From NCBI GenBank assembly GCA_038373865.1, contig JAXGGA010000026.1, positions 248,001-312,000 of the forward strand: DNA of 64,000 bases. Reading direction: 5' to 3'. Below are positions 50,843 through 60,755 of this stretch, in pieces (positions within the stretch are counted from its first letter, which is position 1; every line of letters begins with the position of its first letter). A program made the position numbers and the translations under genes. Below the pieces are notes generated by a model that saw only the letters and a list, made by a program, of their open reading frames with translations, did not search any database and was not told where the DNA came from. The DNA is from Uloborus plumipes. Its lineage: Eukaryota; Arthropoda; Arachnida; Araneae; Uloboridae.

Positions 50843-51153
50843 AAAAGCACTATCCGTTGCTTTCATTATTAGCTCATACAAACCCCGCACAAAGAAGTGC
50901 TATCATAAAAACTGCCTCTTTGCCCCAAGTTCGTTGTTTGTGTGAAATATGTAAAAACATATTGGCCGGTAACATACCCGTAAAAATTTTTAAATTGAAA
51001 AAGTACAAATCTGTTATCAGAGAACTTTCAAAAAAGGGAACGAGCGTGAAGAGGAGAAAGAAACTATTAAACCAAAAAGGTGGTTTTTTACCTTTGATTT
51101 TACCTTCGGTTATTTCACTTTTAGGAGGTGCAATAAGTAAAATAGTAAGTTAG
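50830..51153 (+). CDS. small basic protein with hydrophobic C-terminus, pX-like
   Basis: A 107-aa frame starting inside the end of the ATPase gene (13-nt overlap). The N-terminal two thirds are strongly basic with a possible metal site (CLCEIC, residues 36-41). A KRRKK cluster then precedes a Gly-Gly-Phe-Leu-Pro turn and a hydrophobic tail, LPLILPSVISLLGGAISKIV. That layout, a basic region followed by GGFLP and a hydrophobic tail, resembles the small core protein precursors of adenoviruses and the equivalent gene in adintovirus/Polinton relatives. The assignment rests on layout, not on alignment. It could act in DNA condensation or membrane interaction. Confidence 0.62.
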   Translation: MRNIKKHYPLLSLLAHTNPAQRSAIIKTASLPQVRCLCEICKNILAGNIPVKIFKLKKYKSVIRELSKKGTSVKRRKKLLNQKGGFLPLILPSVISLLGGAISKIVS

Positions 51154-51159
51154 TGAAAT

Positions 51160-51912
51160 ATGGCAGAAAAAATGGTAGTGATACCTTCTAATGTACTTAA
51201 ACATTATCAAAAAAACGGAGTCGAAAAGAGCATTGAAGATGAAATGGATGATTTATTATATCAAAGTAAACTTCCAGATGATATGAAAGTAAAATTACTT
51301 TCACAATTGATAACAAGATATTATAAAAAAGTAAACACACCACAAAACCCGCTTCCTGTATCGATTGTAAATGAAAGAGCAATGGATGTTGTTCATGAGA
51401 ATAATAATAATGATAGTGATGTCAACGTGAGTGATATCAACAATGAAACGGTTGATAGATTTATCGAAATAGCTGTTCCGTCTACTCATAGAAAATATAT
51501 CCCTTTAATTAAAAAATCTTTAGAGAAAATAAATTACAGCTGGAATGAAAACGGTGAATTATTAGTAAACAATAAGCCAATCACTGGTTCGCATGTAGCA
51601 GATCTTTTTTCCTATTTGCTGCGGAATCGAACGGCTGACAAAATGCCAATAGGTTTTAATGTGTTTTGGGATGGTTTACAAAAAGCTTCCATACCCTATG
51701 AATTTATCAAAAGGAAATCGCTCAGAAGTTATGTAGTAAATGAAGAAAATCAAAATAGTAATTTCCAATCTGGTTCTGGTTATTTTTCGATAGGAAGCAA
51801 GCAAATAATAAAAAGACATGGTAGAACTCACCCATCAAAGACAGACCGAGATTGTCGTGTAAGAACAAGTCAACGTCATAGACGTTTACCAGAACAATGG
51901 CTGACATTTTAA
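51160..51912 (+). CDS. unknown Polinton protein upstream of integrase
   Basis: A 250-aa frame starting 6 nt after the previous stop and overlapping the integrase start by 16 nt. The N-terminal 60 residues are charged and predicted helical (MDDLLYQSKLPDDMKVKLL). A low-complexity Asn/Asp segment follows (about 80-95). A compact region of about 100-190 contains GSHVADLFSYLLRNR and IPYEFIKRKSLRSYV. The last 35 residues are strongly basic. I have seen similar proteins next to integrases in arthropod Mavericks but know no function. No catalytic motif is visible. The basic tail overlaps the region preceding the integrase start, so the C-terminus could have been altered by a frameshift. Confidence 0.68.
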   Translation: MAEKMVVIPSNVLKHYQKNGVEKSIEDEMDDLLYQSKLPDDMKVKLLSQLITRYYKKVNTPQNPLPVSIVNERAMDVVHENNNNDSDVNVSDINNETVDRFIEIAVPSTHRKYIPLIKKSLEKINYSWNENGELLVNNKPITGSHVADLFSYLLRNRTADKMPIGFNVFWDGLQKASIPYEFIKRKSLRSYVVNEENQNSNFQSGSGYFSIGSKQIIKRHGRTHPSKTDRDCRVRTSQRHRRLPEQWLTF

Positions 51913-52379
51913 AATCTATGTATTATGATATAAAGAATCCTGCATCGTTTGGTGGAATACGAAAACTAGCAAGAAAAAGTGGTTTATCCTATAACAAAAC
52001 ACAAGATTATCTGAGAACGCAAGATATATATTCTCTTCACAAACCTGTACGAGTTCACTTTAAGAGAAGAAAGACTCTTTCCTTCGGTGAAAAAGATTTG
52101 TATCAAGCAGATCTCATCGATGTGAGACATCTAGCAAAATATAACAACGGCTATAGTTACATTTTAACTGTGATTGATACATTTACAAAATTCGCGTTTG
52201 CATTACCATTAAGAAATAAAAAACCAGAATCTGTTGTAAATGCGTTTAAAATTGTTTTCAAATCATCCATACCGAAAAACTTACACACTGACAAAGGTTC
52301 GGAATTTTTCAATAAACATACAAAACCGTTTTTTCAAAAGCATCATTTTTCAGTTTTAAGAAGAAAATTAAAACAATAA
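51897..52379 (+). CDS. retroviral-type integrase, truncated before the catalytic Glu
   Basis: A 160-aa frame encoding the N-terminal part and most of the catalytic core of a Polinton integrase, the enzyme that joins element ends to target DNA. MYYDIKNPASFGGIRKL (residues 8-24) is the typical start of these enzymes. The core has D72 (QADLIDV) and D132 (HTDKGSEF). The third residue, Glu, is expected about 35 residues after D132, near 168, but the protein ends at 160. From residue 151 on (FSVLRRKLKQ) the frame is encoded by the right terminal repeat, whose inner edge is at 52345. The enzyme is therefore cut at the repeat boundary and should be inactive. Confidence 0.87.
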   Translation: MADILKSMYYDIKNPASFGGIRKLARKSGLSYNKTQDYLRTQDIYSLHKPVRVHFKRRKTLSFGEKDLYQADLIDVRHLAKYNNGYSYILTVIDTFTKFAFALPLRNKKPESVVNAFKIVFKSSIPKNLHTDKGSEFFNKHTKPFFQKHHFSVLRRKLKQ

Positions 52380-52414
52380 TAGCTTATGTATTGAGAGTAA
52401 TCAGAAATGAAAAA

Positions 52415-52463
<49 letters not shown>

Positions 52464-53027
52464 TTCTTCTTAAAACAGAAAATAGTTTTCTGAGTATATT
52501 TCAAACCAAGTAGTAATAGCGTATGTATTGAGTGTAAATCAGAAAAGGAAATATAATTGGAAAGTAATTCTAAAACATATTAATACAATAATCACTGATG
52601 CTATGTAAAAATAATATTAGAAATGTATTACTTCAGAAACAAGTTCAATAATGTTCAACGTAAAACTTGATTCTATTATTAACTAGAAAAAAAGTCTAAG
52701 CATTCGTCTTAACACTCTCGGTAAAAACAGCTGATGAAACGGAAGACTCCGATAAGAAGTTCCACAACATCCTGAGCGTTATCACTCAGAGCTATAAGTA
52801 TCGCTTCGCGTTCCATGATTTTCACTTTCATGCAGAGTGAGAAAACAAAAATGAAGAAGATGACAGAGTAGACAAGAGGTGAGTGTTCCCAACTTTTAAA
52901 TTTCATATTATTGCAGAACAGGCCACAGCTATCTTCTAAATTGTAGAATAGGCCACTAGATTCATGCATATTGTAAAAGAGGCCACTAGTTTCATGAATA
53001 TTGCAAAAGAGGCCATTACACACTACT
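52345..53027 (-). repeat. right terminal inverted repeat of the Polinton derivative
   Basis: 683 bp, the inverted partner of 47970-48653, nearly identical apart from the lengths of the A and AT runs (52410-52460) and about one substitution. The inner edge falls inside the integrase frame, where identity with the left repeat begins at 52345. Confidence 0.95.
52709..52969 (-). CDS. small ORF inside the right terminal repeat (second copy)
   Basis: Exact counterpart of the ORF at 48028-48288 on the opposite strand, at the same distance from the element tip. The same 86-aa product is predicted, with 10-residue repeats, one hydrophobic segment and an acidic/hydrophobic tail. Its coding status is uncertain for the same reasons. 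Confidence 0.4.
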   Translation of the reverse strand: MHESSGLFYNLEDSCGLFCNNMKFKSWEHSPLVYSVIFFIFVFSLCMKVKIMEREAILIALSDNAQDVVELLIGVFRFISCFYREC

Positions 53028-53033
53028 CTTATT

Positions 53034-56000
53034 GCAGTGATTGGGGATACTAGAGAAGGGGGTGTTTTTTAGACTTTATGTTTCCTACGATTAATTGCCA
53101 TATTACAGCCTGTTCTTGACATACTGCTTACTTTTTTTTTATTATTGGATAAAAAAAATCTATCTTGTAAGATGAATCATCCATTTTAGAACATTGAATC
53201 ACATTTTACTTCCGATAATGTTGATTTATTTTTAAAATCTCAATCACGCGTAGGTCGTTAATAATATGTTTGCTTGTGAATCAGTATGACGCTACAAGCA
53301 TACCATGTATTTATGTACTGAACAACTTAACTGCTTGTAAAAGCGGACTTCTTGGATGTTACTTTTCTAAAATTTGTAATTAGAACAAGTTTTTCCCTAT
53401 AGTGTAATACAAGTATAAAAGTAAAAGAGCGCATGTTATTGATATATGCTGCTTGAAAAATAATAAACGTAGCATAATCTGGAATTATATTAGTCAATTA
53501 AAGCATTTCCTCTATATAATTTATAGAGAAAGCATGCAGAAATAGCAATTTAAGAATCACTACGCTTTAAGCACTGCATCCAAAAAATTCCAAATATGAG
53601 GGGAAACAACTGCATAGTTTAGGTACAGAATATAAATAAAATTATATTAACGGAATTTTATATGCTAATAGCAAACAATGCTTTGAAAACATCAGACAAT
53701 TTTGTGAAAGTAAGATAATCTATAAAGCATTGAATTGCAAAAGTGTGAAAAAAATGCTATCAATGCAAAATGCGCCGAAAATAAGTCTTACTTTCAATCA
53801 GCTCCCCACTACAAAAGTGGGGATCAAAATAAATGTTTATATAGAGCAGAAAAATAATGACTAAAAAAAGAGTAAATAAATGTATGAAAGAAAGCTTTAT
53901 TATCTGTTAAGCTCCGGAAATAAAGCTCAGTTAATCAAAAGCTAAAGCCAACATTTAATCAAAAATGTGTTCAAAATTAAACCAGCTTTCCGTAAAATAT
54001 CATTTTTTTACATAAATGTTTTATTATTTAGCATTTCTGGTGTGTATTTATCTAAAAGAAAAGTGTAACATATGTTTTTGGCATGAAGCATCAGAAATCT
54101 AGTTGCTTTTAGAGTAATAAAATAATTAAAGTACCAATAATAATGATAATATTTATGAACTATTTTTAAAAAGGAGAAAAAACATTGCATTAAAATTATT
54201 TGTCTAGTGAAAACCTTTTAAGTTGTCCTCACACAATTTGTAACTAACAGTTTTAAAAAAAATCATATCCATTTTCCCCTGTACCTTAGGTACAAGATAA
54301 AAGCTCGTTTTTCTTTTCTTTTTTAAAAAGTATTTGTTGTTTTTGTTTATTTTCTCTGTTAATTAAGATTAAGAAAAAGATGTTTCGAACTTAATATTTT
54401 TTTTCGGATCTCTGGGGGATTTCATTACAGCGTTATTAATTTATTTAGATAACTAACATTTAATCTGCATAAGCTGTGGAAATATATTCCTAATTGCTTT
54501 AATATATAAGGTGAATCTGAAAGAGTGTGCAAATCTTAAAGATGTAGTAAAATACATCTTGATGCTTCGGAAATACGTAGCACTGCAGAGTTAGAAATAC
54601 GTTCCTGCGATAGAGGTTACTGTACGGGACTTCGATAGTACACACACAACAAGTCTGCCTTGGAGTATGCAATGAAAGAGGTAATTATAGATAATAAAAT
54701 AAAAAAAATATTGAAACAAAAAATGAAGCATTACTATACGATCAGAAAACATACTATTTATTTGCATGAAACTTTTTATTAGTTTCACATTGAATCACAT
54801 AGTCATGGGGGAGCATCAGAGGTCAATTACTGCACCGTTTAATATCACCGATTCCTCTTCTTTAGAAACGTGGTATTTATTTATATATTTATTTATTTTT
54901 TGTTAGGCTTTAATGTATGTGCAACATTTTCAAGGGAATTTCTAGCTAATGCATTTGACAGAAGTGATTCAGATGTTGTGGATAACTGATCTAAGTTAAC
55001 CAAAAACGTATGAAGTTAATTTTCTGGTATTTGTATGGACCAAGACAACTACGTTTAAATATATTCTAATAACCAAAGCAGGAAAATTCAGTTTTTATTC
55101 GTAAAATAGTTATTTTCTATATAAATGGGATTGATGTGACATACATTGCGACTACTACGATTATCGGCTCTTTTTTATCTAAATATATTGCAAGTAATTG
55201 AACATCAATTGCTATAATATTCGTTTCAACCCTTATTGAAAGTTTCGTTAACAGTCTTTAAGCCAAAAGCTTAAATCTGTCTTCATCTTAATAGAAAGGA
55301 CATTTCTAAAAGAAGAATAAATTAATTAAGAAGAAAAAAAAAACACGCAGCGTGCCGTGACAGGTATGAGAATTTTACCACCAGTCTAATGAATTCTTCA
55401 CATCTAGCCCATGAACTTTAAAACTATCAATTGATGGAATGAAAAATATCATTCAGCTTTAAATTATCCAATAATCAAGTAAGCGATGTAGTAATTGTGT
55501 TAAACAAATACCCGTTTCTAGTTTTATTCAAAAATATGATTTGTCAAAAATGACTCTACTTGTTCACTGTAAATAACAAAAAGTATGTTCTTCTGTAATA
55601 CTGCAAAATCATATTTAGTCCCGATCCATACAGTTTCTATGTCACGCCATTTCTACAGCTTATACTTTAGTAATATTGGTAACAAATTTATCCATCGTTA
55701 AACTCTAAGCTGTTCATTTTGGGCTTCCTGTCTATAGTTTTAATGTCATAACATTACTAAATGAAAAAGTTCATCTGTTCTTATGTTTTATATGAAATAT
55801 CTGCGTGTAAACACGTCTCACGTTTTCTCCCCCCCCCCTTCCCGTCCTTTACTATATATCAGACAATAAGAAAGGTTTTTTTTTTTGTAAGAAAAGCAGT
55901 CGAAAACTTTGTACAATTAAAGGGTTTGTACAAATAAGAAAGGTGGTCGTTAAACAAGACTCGTCGTATATTCCAAGTTTCTTCTTCAGAAATTTTGGAA

Positions 56001-56826
56001 ACACTAATTTTTAATTTCAAAAAAATAGAAAAATGAAGATGCTATTCTCTCGCGATATTTTTCGAGGGAAAAAAATACGTACTTTATCTTTTTGCAGCCG
56101 AAGGTAGTTATTAATAATGCATACGTGCTAAAACTTTACCGATACTTACAAACCGACGCACATTTCTCTCTTTTAAATGTAGCGCTTAAAATGTTTACTA
56201 CTGTTTTGTTTTTAAGTTCTAGCTCAATATTTTGTTTACCTTGGGCTTAACATTCACAGCTACTTTTACTGGAATTTCAGTATTTTCTTGCCTTTATTGA
56301 TTTTGCTTTTGTGCCTTTTTACCTAAAATATTTAAAATAAGAAATATACAGACACAATAAAAAAAAGGTTTTCTTTAGAAAATTTAAGTTTAGAATTCTC
56401 GGATTACAGGCAGGTTTTCAAACATTGTTTTTATGCTTGAAAAGTTTTTTTTTCTCAATTTTTACTTCCTATAGTGAATTACGTCATGCTTTTAAAAGTT
56501 TAAATTTTTTAATCGTGTTAGATATCATACAAATGATAATCAAAAGATCGTAATATTAAAAATAAATATACCATAATACATGCAAGCATTTTAAAAGAAT
56601 GATATATCTATGCAGTGGAAAACGTAGGTTAAAAAGTTCAAAAGTTTAATCATTAAAAATCCATTTATTTTAAAGCAGGTCAAAAGAAATTAGTTAAGAA
56701 AGAAAGAAAACGAAATAAATTCATTAAATTACCATTAGTATAAGGCATTTTTAAGTTAATATGGTTTAAAGTCAATTATTCACAATTACCGAATGAAATT
56801 GTTTTAGATCATTTCATGTGGAGTAT
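53034..56826. other. AT-rich stretch without recognisable gene
   Basis: A C run lies near 55829-55838. The frames at 54008-54190 and 54591-54788 have no family motif. Nothing else recognised. Confidence 0.5.
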
Positions 56827-56979
56827 AAGGTGACTGCCTACGTTGAAATGACCGATTTCGTCAAAAAATTTGATTTTTTTAAAATTACATATTTGAAAAG
56901 AACTGACTTCTAGGATTCCAAAAATGTCTTACTTTTACTTTTCTGATAATTAGAAAAAAAGCTACAGCTAATTAAAAAA

Positions 56980-57010
56980 ACCGGAAGTGAGATTCCGAAG
57001 CACCGGAAGT
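56980..57010 (+). promoter_or_regulatory. pair of ACCGGAAGT sites upstream of the transposase
   Basis: ACCGGAAGT occurs at 56980-56988 and again at 57002-57010, 22 bp apart (two helical turns), about 300 bp upstream of the transposase ATG. It is the consensus site of ETS/GABP transcription factors, often found in pairs in TATA-less promoters. Function is inferred from motif and position. Confidence 0.45.
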
Positions 57011-57308
57011 CAGCTGAAAACGTCAAAATGAATGTAAACAATGTAAATTTAGGCTGTGTTTTTCATTTTTCTTGATATAAATGGCTATAAAATAACATTA
57101 ATATCAAAAGATTACATGTTGCCAATCATTTATTTTTAGTTTTTGAAAGAAATTTGTACAGAGTGGCAACAAATTTTGTTGTTTACATTTTGGTTTACCA
57201 ACTTCGTTTACTGCTTTTTATATCTGCTTTTAATTTCTTTTACACTGCACTCTTGCTCTGTTTTGTGTAATTATTTTAGTATTTTTATTTAGCTTTTATT
57301 GTTTTATT

Positions 57309-58973
57309 ATGGCAAAAGCTAGATCCTGTAGAAGGAAGTCGAAAAAGAGAACCTTTCATGGCAATCGTTATACCAAACCTGAAAACACAAGTAATGAGGC
57401 CATACAAAGTGCTAGTACTTCTAAGCTATGTGTTGATAAAGCTGCTGATGCTTTCAATTTGATGAATTCAAGTTCAGAAAAATTGCAAGGGAATAGAATA
57501 GTAGATATTTCCTGTCTGGTATCCCTGATCTCCATATTATGCTGCCCTACCTGTTTTGATACGGGGTTGAAACTGTCAGAAGATTCCAGGTTTGGAATTA
57601 ATTCCAATTTTTCGGTCACATGCAAGTGTGGTTTTGTTACAGGCTTCTCCTCAACATCAAAAACTGGGAAACAGAATATTTTGAACCAGTTGCTTGTACT
57701 GGGACTGCGACTCATTGGTAAAGGATATACGGCTGGCAGAAAGTTTTTTTTCACAATGAACTTGCCTTTCCTGTCAAAAGTTGCATTTAAACAAAATGAA
57801 GAAAAACTGTTGTCAGCGGTGATTTCTGCGAGTAAGAAGAACATGCAAGAATCTTCACAAGGAGTGAAAGAACTGAAAAAAGTAGATTCTTGTGGGGTTT
57901 CCGTGGACGGCACGTGGCAACGTCGTGGCCACACATCTCTGAATGGCTGTGTTTCAGTAATTGCTGTCGATACTGGAAAAGTTCTCGACATTGAAATGCT
58001 CTCGCAATACTGCCGTTCTTGCCTAACTAAAAGCGAGAAGGAACATTTATGTGCAAATCACTCAGGATCGTCTGGCAGTATGGAAGTTGTAGGTGTAAAA
58101 AGAATTTTTCAGCGATCGTTAGCAAACCACGATCTAAAATATGTGCAGTATTTTGGGGATGGAGATTGTAAAGCGTTTTTTGAAGTGAAGGACACTTACG
58201 GAAAAGATTCGGTACAAAAGCTAGAGTGCATTGGACATGTGCAAAAACGCGTTGGCAACAGACTTCGAAAATTAAAGAAAACCAAAAAAGGATTAGGTGG
58301 CAAGGGAAAGTTAACCGACAAATTCATTGACCGTCTGCAGAATTACTACGGAATTGCTATACGTAGCAACACAGGAAATTTGCAAGCCATGCAATCTGCA
58401 GTTATTGCTGCATTCTTTCATTGTTGCTCCAGCAGGACTAATCCAATGCATGGACAGTGCCCAAAAACAGCAGACAGTTGGTGCAAATACCAAAGAGCCA
58501 AAACAAATGGTGGAGCCCGTTTCACAGATATATCTCCTGGATTACCGAACTATATTGTAAATATTATAAAACCGGTGTACATGAGCCTCTGCGACCAAAA
58601 TCTTCTTGAAAAATGTTTGCACGGATTGACTCAGAATGCAAACGAAAGCTTCAACAATGTTTTATGGAGCTTGTTGCCGAAGCGTGTGTTTGTTGAACTT
58701 AAAACTTTGCAGCTTGGTGGATATCTATCAGTTTTGCTCTTTAACTCTGGCTTTTTAGGACTAATACCTGTATTTGAAAATATAGGTGTCACAATTGATG
58801 CAGTTACCATAAAAAATTACTTAGAATTTGATGTATTTAGAGTTGAACAATCAAAACGCTGCTCGTTGCCAGCTACAAAAATAGCCAGAAAGAAGAGACG
58901 AGCTGCGAAAAAATCAAAATCAGACAAAAACGAACAAGCGGAAGGTCCGACTTACAATTGTGGCGAATTTTGA
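57309..58973 (+). CDS. Mutator-like transposase (DDE)
   Basis: A 554-aa transposase matching the 'Mutator-like transposase domain' family (PF20700 as I recall it), frequent in spider and other arthropod genomes. The N-terminal 40 residues are basic (nuclear targeting). A zinc-binding-like pair CPTC and CKC lies at about 79-108. The catalytic core shows D200 (VSVDGTWQRRGH), D284/D286 (YFGDGDCKAF) and E446 (NANESFNN). Between them is KLECIGHVQKRVGNRLRKLKK and the conserved GLGGKGKLTD. The C-terminus (about 520-545) is again Lys/Arg-rich. The frame has no stop or frameshift and starts at the first ATG after stops. It would cut and paste the element bounded by the 18-bp inverted ends. The minus-strand frame at 57368-57991 is a shadow. 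Confidence 0.9.
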   Translation: MAKARSCRRKSKKRTFHGNRYTKPENTSNEAIQSASTSKLCVDKAADAFNLMNSSSEKLQGNRIVDISCLVSLISILCCPTCFDTGLKLSEDSRFGINSNFSVTCKCGFVTGFSSTSKTGKQNILNQLLVLGLRLIGKGYTAGRKFFFTMNLPFLSKVAFKQNEEKLLSAVISASKKNMQESSQGVKELKKVDSCGVSVDGTWQRRGHTSLNGCVSVIAVDTGKVLDIEMLSQYCRSCLTKSEKEHLCANHSGSSGSMEVVGVKRIFQRSLANHDLKYVQYFGDGDCKAFFEVKDTYGKDSVQKLECIGHVQKRVGNRLRKLKKTKKGLGGKGKLTDKFIDRLQNYYGIAIRSNTGNLQAMQSAVIAAFFHCCSSRTNPMHGQCPKTADSWCKYQRAKTNGGARFTDISPGLPNYIVNIIKPVYMSLCDQNLLEKCLHGLTQNANESFNNVLWSLLPKRVFVELKTLQLGGYLSVLLFNSGFLGLIPVFENIGVTIDAVTIKNYLEFDVFRVEQSKRCSLPATKIARKKRRAAKKSKSDKNEQAEGPTYNCGEF

Positions 58974-59949
58974 AAGGATACATGTGTATTATGCTTTTGT
59001 ATTATAAATATATTTTGACACAATTCCGTAATTGTTCAGTATGTTAGAAAAATCACCTTTTTTTACGTAAATCATCCAAGGAAAAAATATTTAATTGTAT
59101 GTTTATGTGAAAATACTTATTTACTGTTTATTATCTTATTATGACTGCTTCTCTTCATTATCAGCACTACTGGAAAGCTATTAAAAATCCTGTTTTGAGA
59201 AAATGCATACGGCTTTCCAAGAAATGCAAAATTAAGATTTTAGCGAGCATCTGTAACTTGATGCAAAATGAGTCATAAAAATGAAAATTTAATAAAAAGT
59301 GAAATCTAAGGAAGTATAAGCTGCACAAATGTTTTACAAAACTTTGTGAAAAGTTTTAAGGTTTATAAATTAGTATAACTTACTTGTTTTGTATGAATAA
59401 ATCTTTGATTGCGTTTTCTGAAAAACTATATTTTTCCTCATTTCGATTCACGCTGGCAGTCCTTACTCAAAAACTAGTAGGAATTTTTCCATGAAATTTG
59501 GTGATAGTGTTATGAACCATATGTACTGTGTTTCTTTACTAGAACTTAATTCCTGGTTAAAATTTGGTCATTTACTAGCTGTGTTAACACAAAAAACTTT
59601 TTAAAAATATTGTAAATTTGCTCTTTTTAGCCATAATTGAGCATATTTCAAAGAATTTTTAATTTTTTTTAAAACTTTTAGTTCCAATTGTAGATAATGG
59701 TTAAGTAAGTATGCAGTATAAAGGAATTGTGTTTTTATTGGTTAGAATTGTGTCAGTGGTCTACCACGTAAACATTGATTTTCGCTCCTTTTTCACTCAA
59801 ATTTTCCAAAATTTTAAAAACTTCTTGATATATTATTCAAATTTTACTTTTTAACATCATTTGATACCTCATTTAAGCTGACCATTCACATGTTTTGTCA
59901 AAATTATTATTTTTTAAAAAAAAGTTCATCGAACGTAGGCAGTCACCTT

Positions 59950-60724
59950 AAAGAACTTAAAACGAATCGTGACATACCTTTCGTCACATACCATTGCCTC
60001 ACGTAAGATCTAAATGACACAAACTACAAGCCACTGCAAAAGGAAATCAATAAACAAGCTTCACCCCTCAAAAAATGTATATTTAAAATAAAATATATTA
60101 CATAAAATATGCCTAAATTAAAGTGCATTTAAAATAACTCAACAATTTTTAATTAAAAGTCTTAAAAATTGAGCTCACGAGACGAGGGAAATGTGCGACT
60201 AATCGATCTGTTTTACTTCCTGTATGTTTCTCTGCCTGTCTTGTCTGGTAAATTATGACTGTTAAAGCGCAGAAGAATTTCTTGCCTTTAACGTTCGTAT
60301 TTTGTCGAGTCTTTTTTTCTGCTTATAAGTTTTTGCTTTAGAAATGAATTTATATTAAGAAATAAGCAGAAAATATAATCGATCTCTTGAAGCAAGTTAA
60401 AAACACATAATTTAAAAAGTGAAAGTTATCAGTTAAATACGCCTGTATTTTAATTTTTAAACTGGCATACACAGGTTATAGCTTTTTAGAGTATAAGTAG
60501 ATTATTACAAAAATATCTGATTTCTGTGTGGCTCAGATTATTTTTCCCTACTTTTTAACCAGCTAAGATGATTGCGAAAATTTTATCTTTGACAAAACAT
60601 AACGATCACATGGACTGTCCGGGCAGTTTTTAACAGTTTGCTTTAAATTCTTTCGTTTAAGAACGTAACAAGAAAATAAATTTTTGATTTGATTTTGTGC
60701 TGATATAAGTCCTTATAAAAGTTC

Positions 60725-60755
<31 letters not shown>

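Larger units (their letters stand above)
47970..53027 (+). mobile_element. compact Maverick/Polinton derivative (5,058 bp)
   Basis: The element begins AGTAGTGTGTAATGG and ends with its inverse. It is flanked by a perfect 6-bp duplication CTTATT (47964-47969 and 53028-53033). Long terminal inverted repeats (about 684 bp), a 6-bp duplication, AG termini, a packaging-type ATPase and a retroviral-type integrase together define the Maverick/Polinton class. Full-length relatives are 15-20 kb and also encode a B-family polymerase, a protease and capsid proteins; none of these is present. Six plus-strand genes are packed with overlaps of 13 and 16 nt. The integrase is truncated by the right terminal repeat. 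The intact target duplication shows that this deleted form itself was inserted, so proteins were probably supplied in trans. Confidence 0.93.
56827..59949 (+). mobile_element. Mutator-like DNA transposon with intact transposase
   Basis: Perfect inverted ends AAGGTGACTGCCTACGTT (56827-56844 and 59932-59949) bracket a 3,123-bp unit around a single intact transposase gene. One further base on each side also pairs. The flanking bases are ATAA on the left (overlapping the first two bases) and TTAA on the right, compatible with a TTAA target in which one copy has mutated. No 9-bp duplication typical of plant Mutator was found. The short simple ends and single gene are consistent with a recently active copy. 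Confidence 0.82.

Noticed and set aside
52709..52760. Hammerhead ribozyme core suggested by 'ctgatga' in the right terminal repeat
   Set aside because: The required GAAA and the third stem are not in place; chance match.
57368..57991. Long minus-strand frame (207 residues)
   Set aside because: Fully antisense to the intact Mutator-like transposase; a shadow of that coding sequence.
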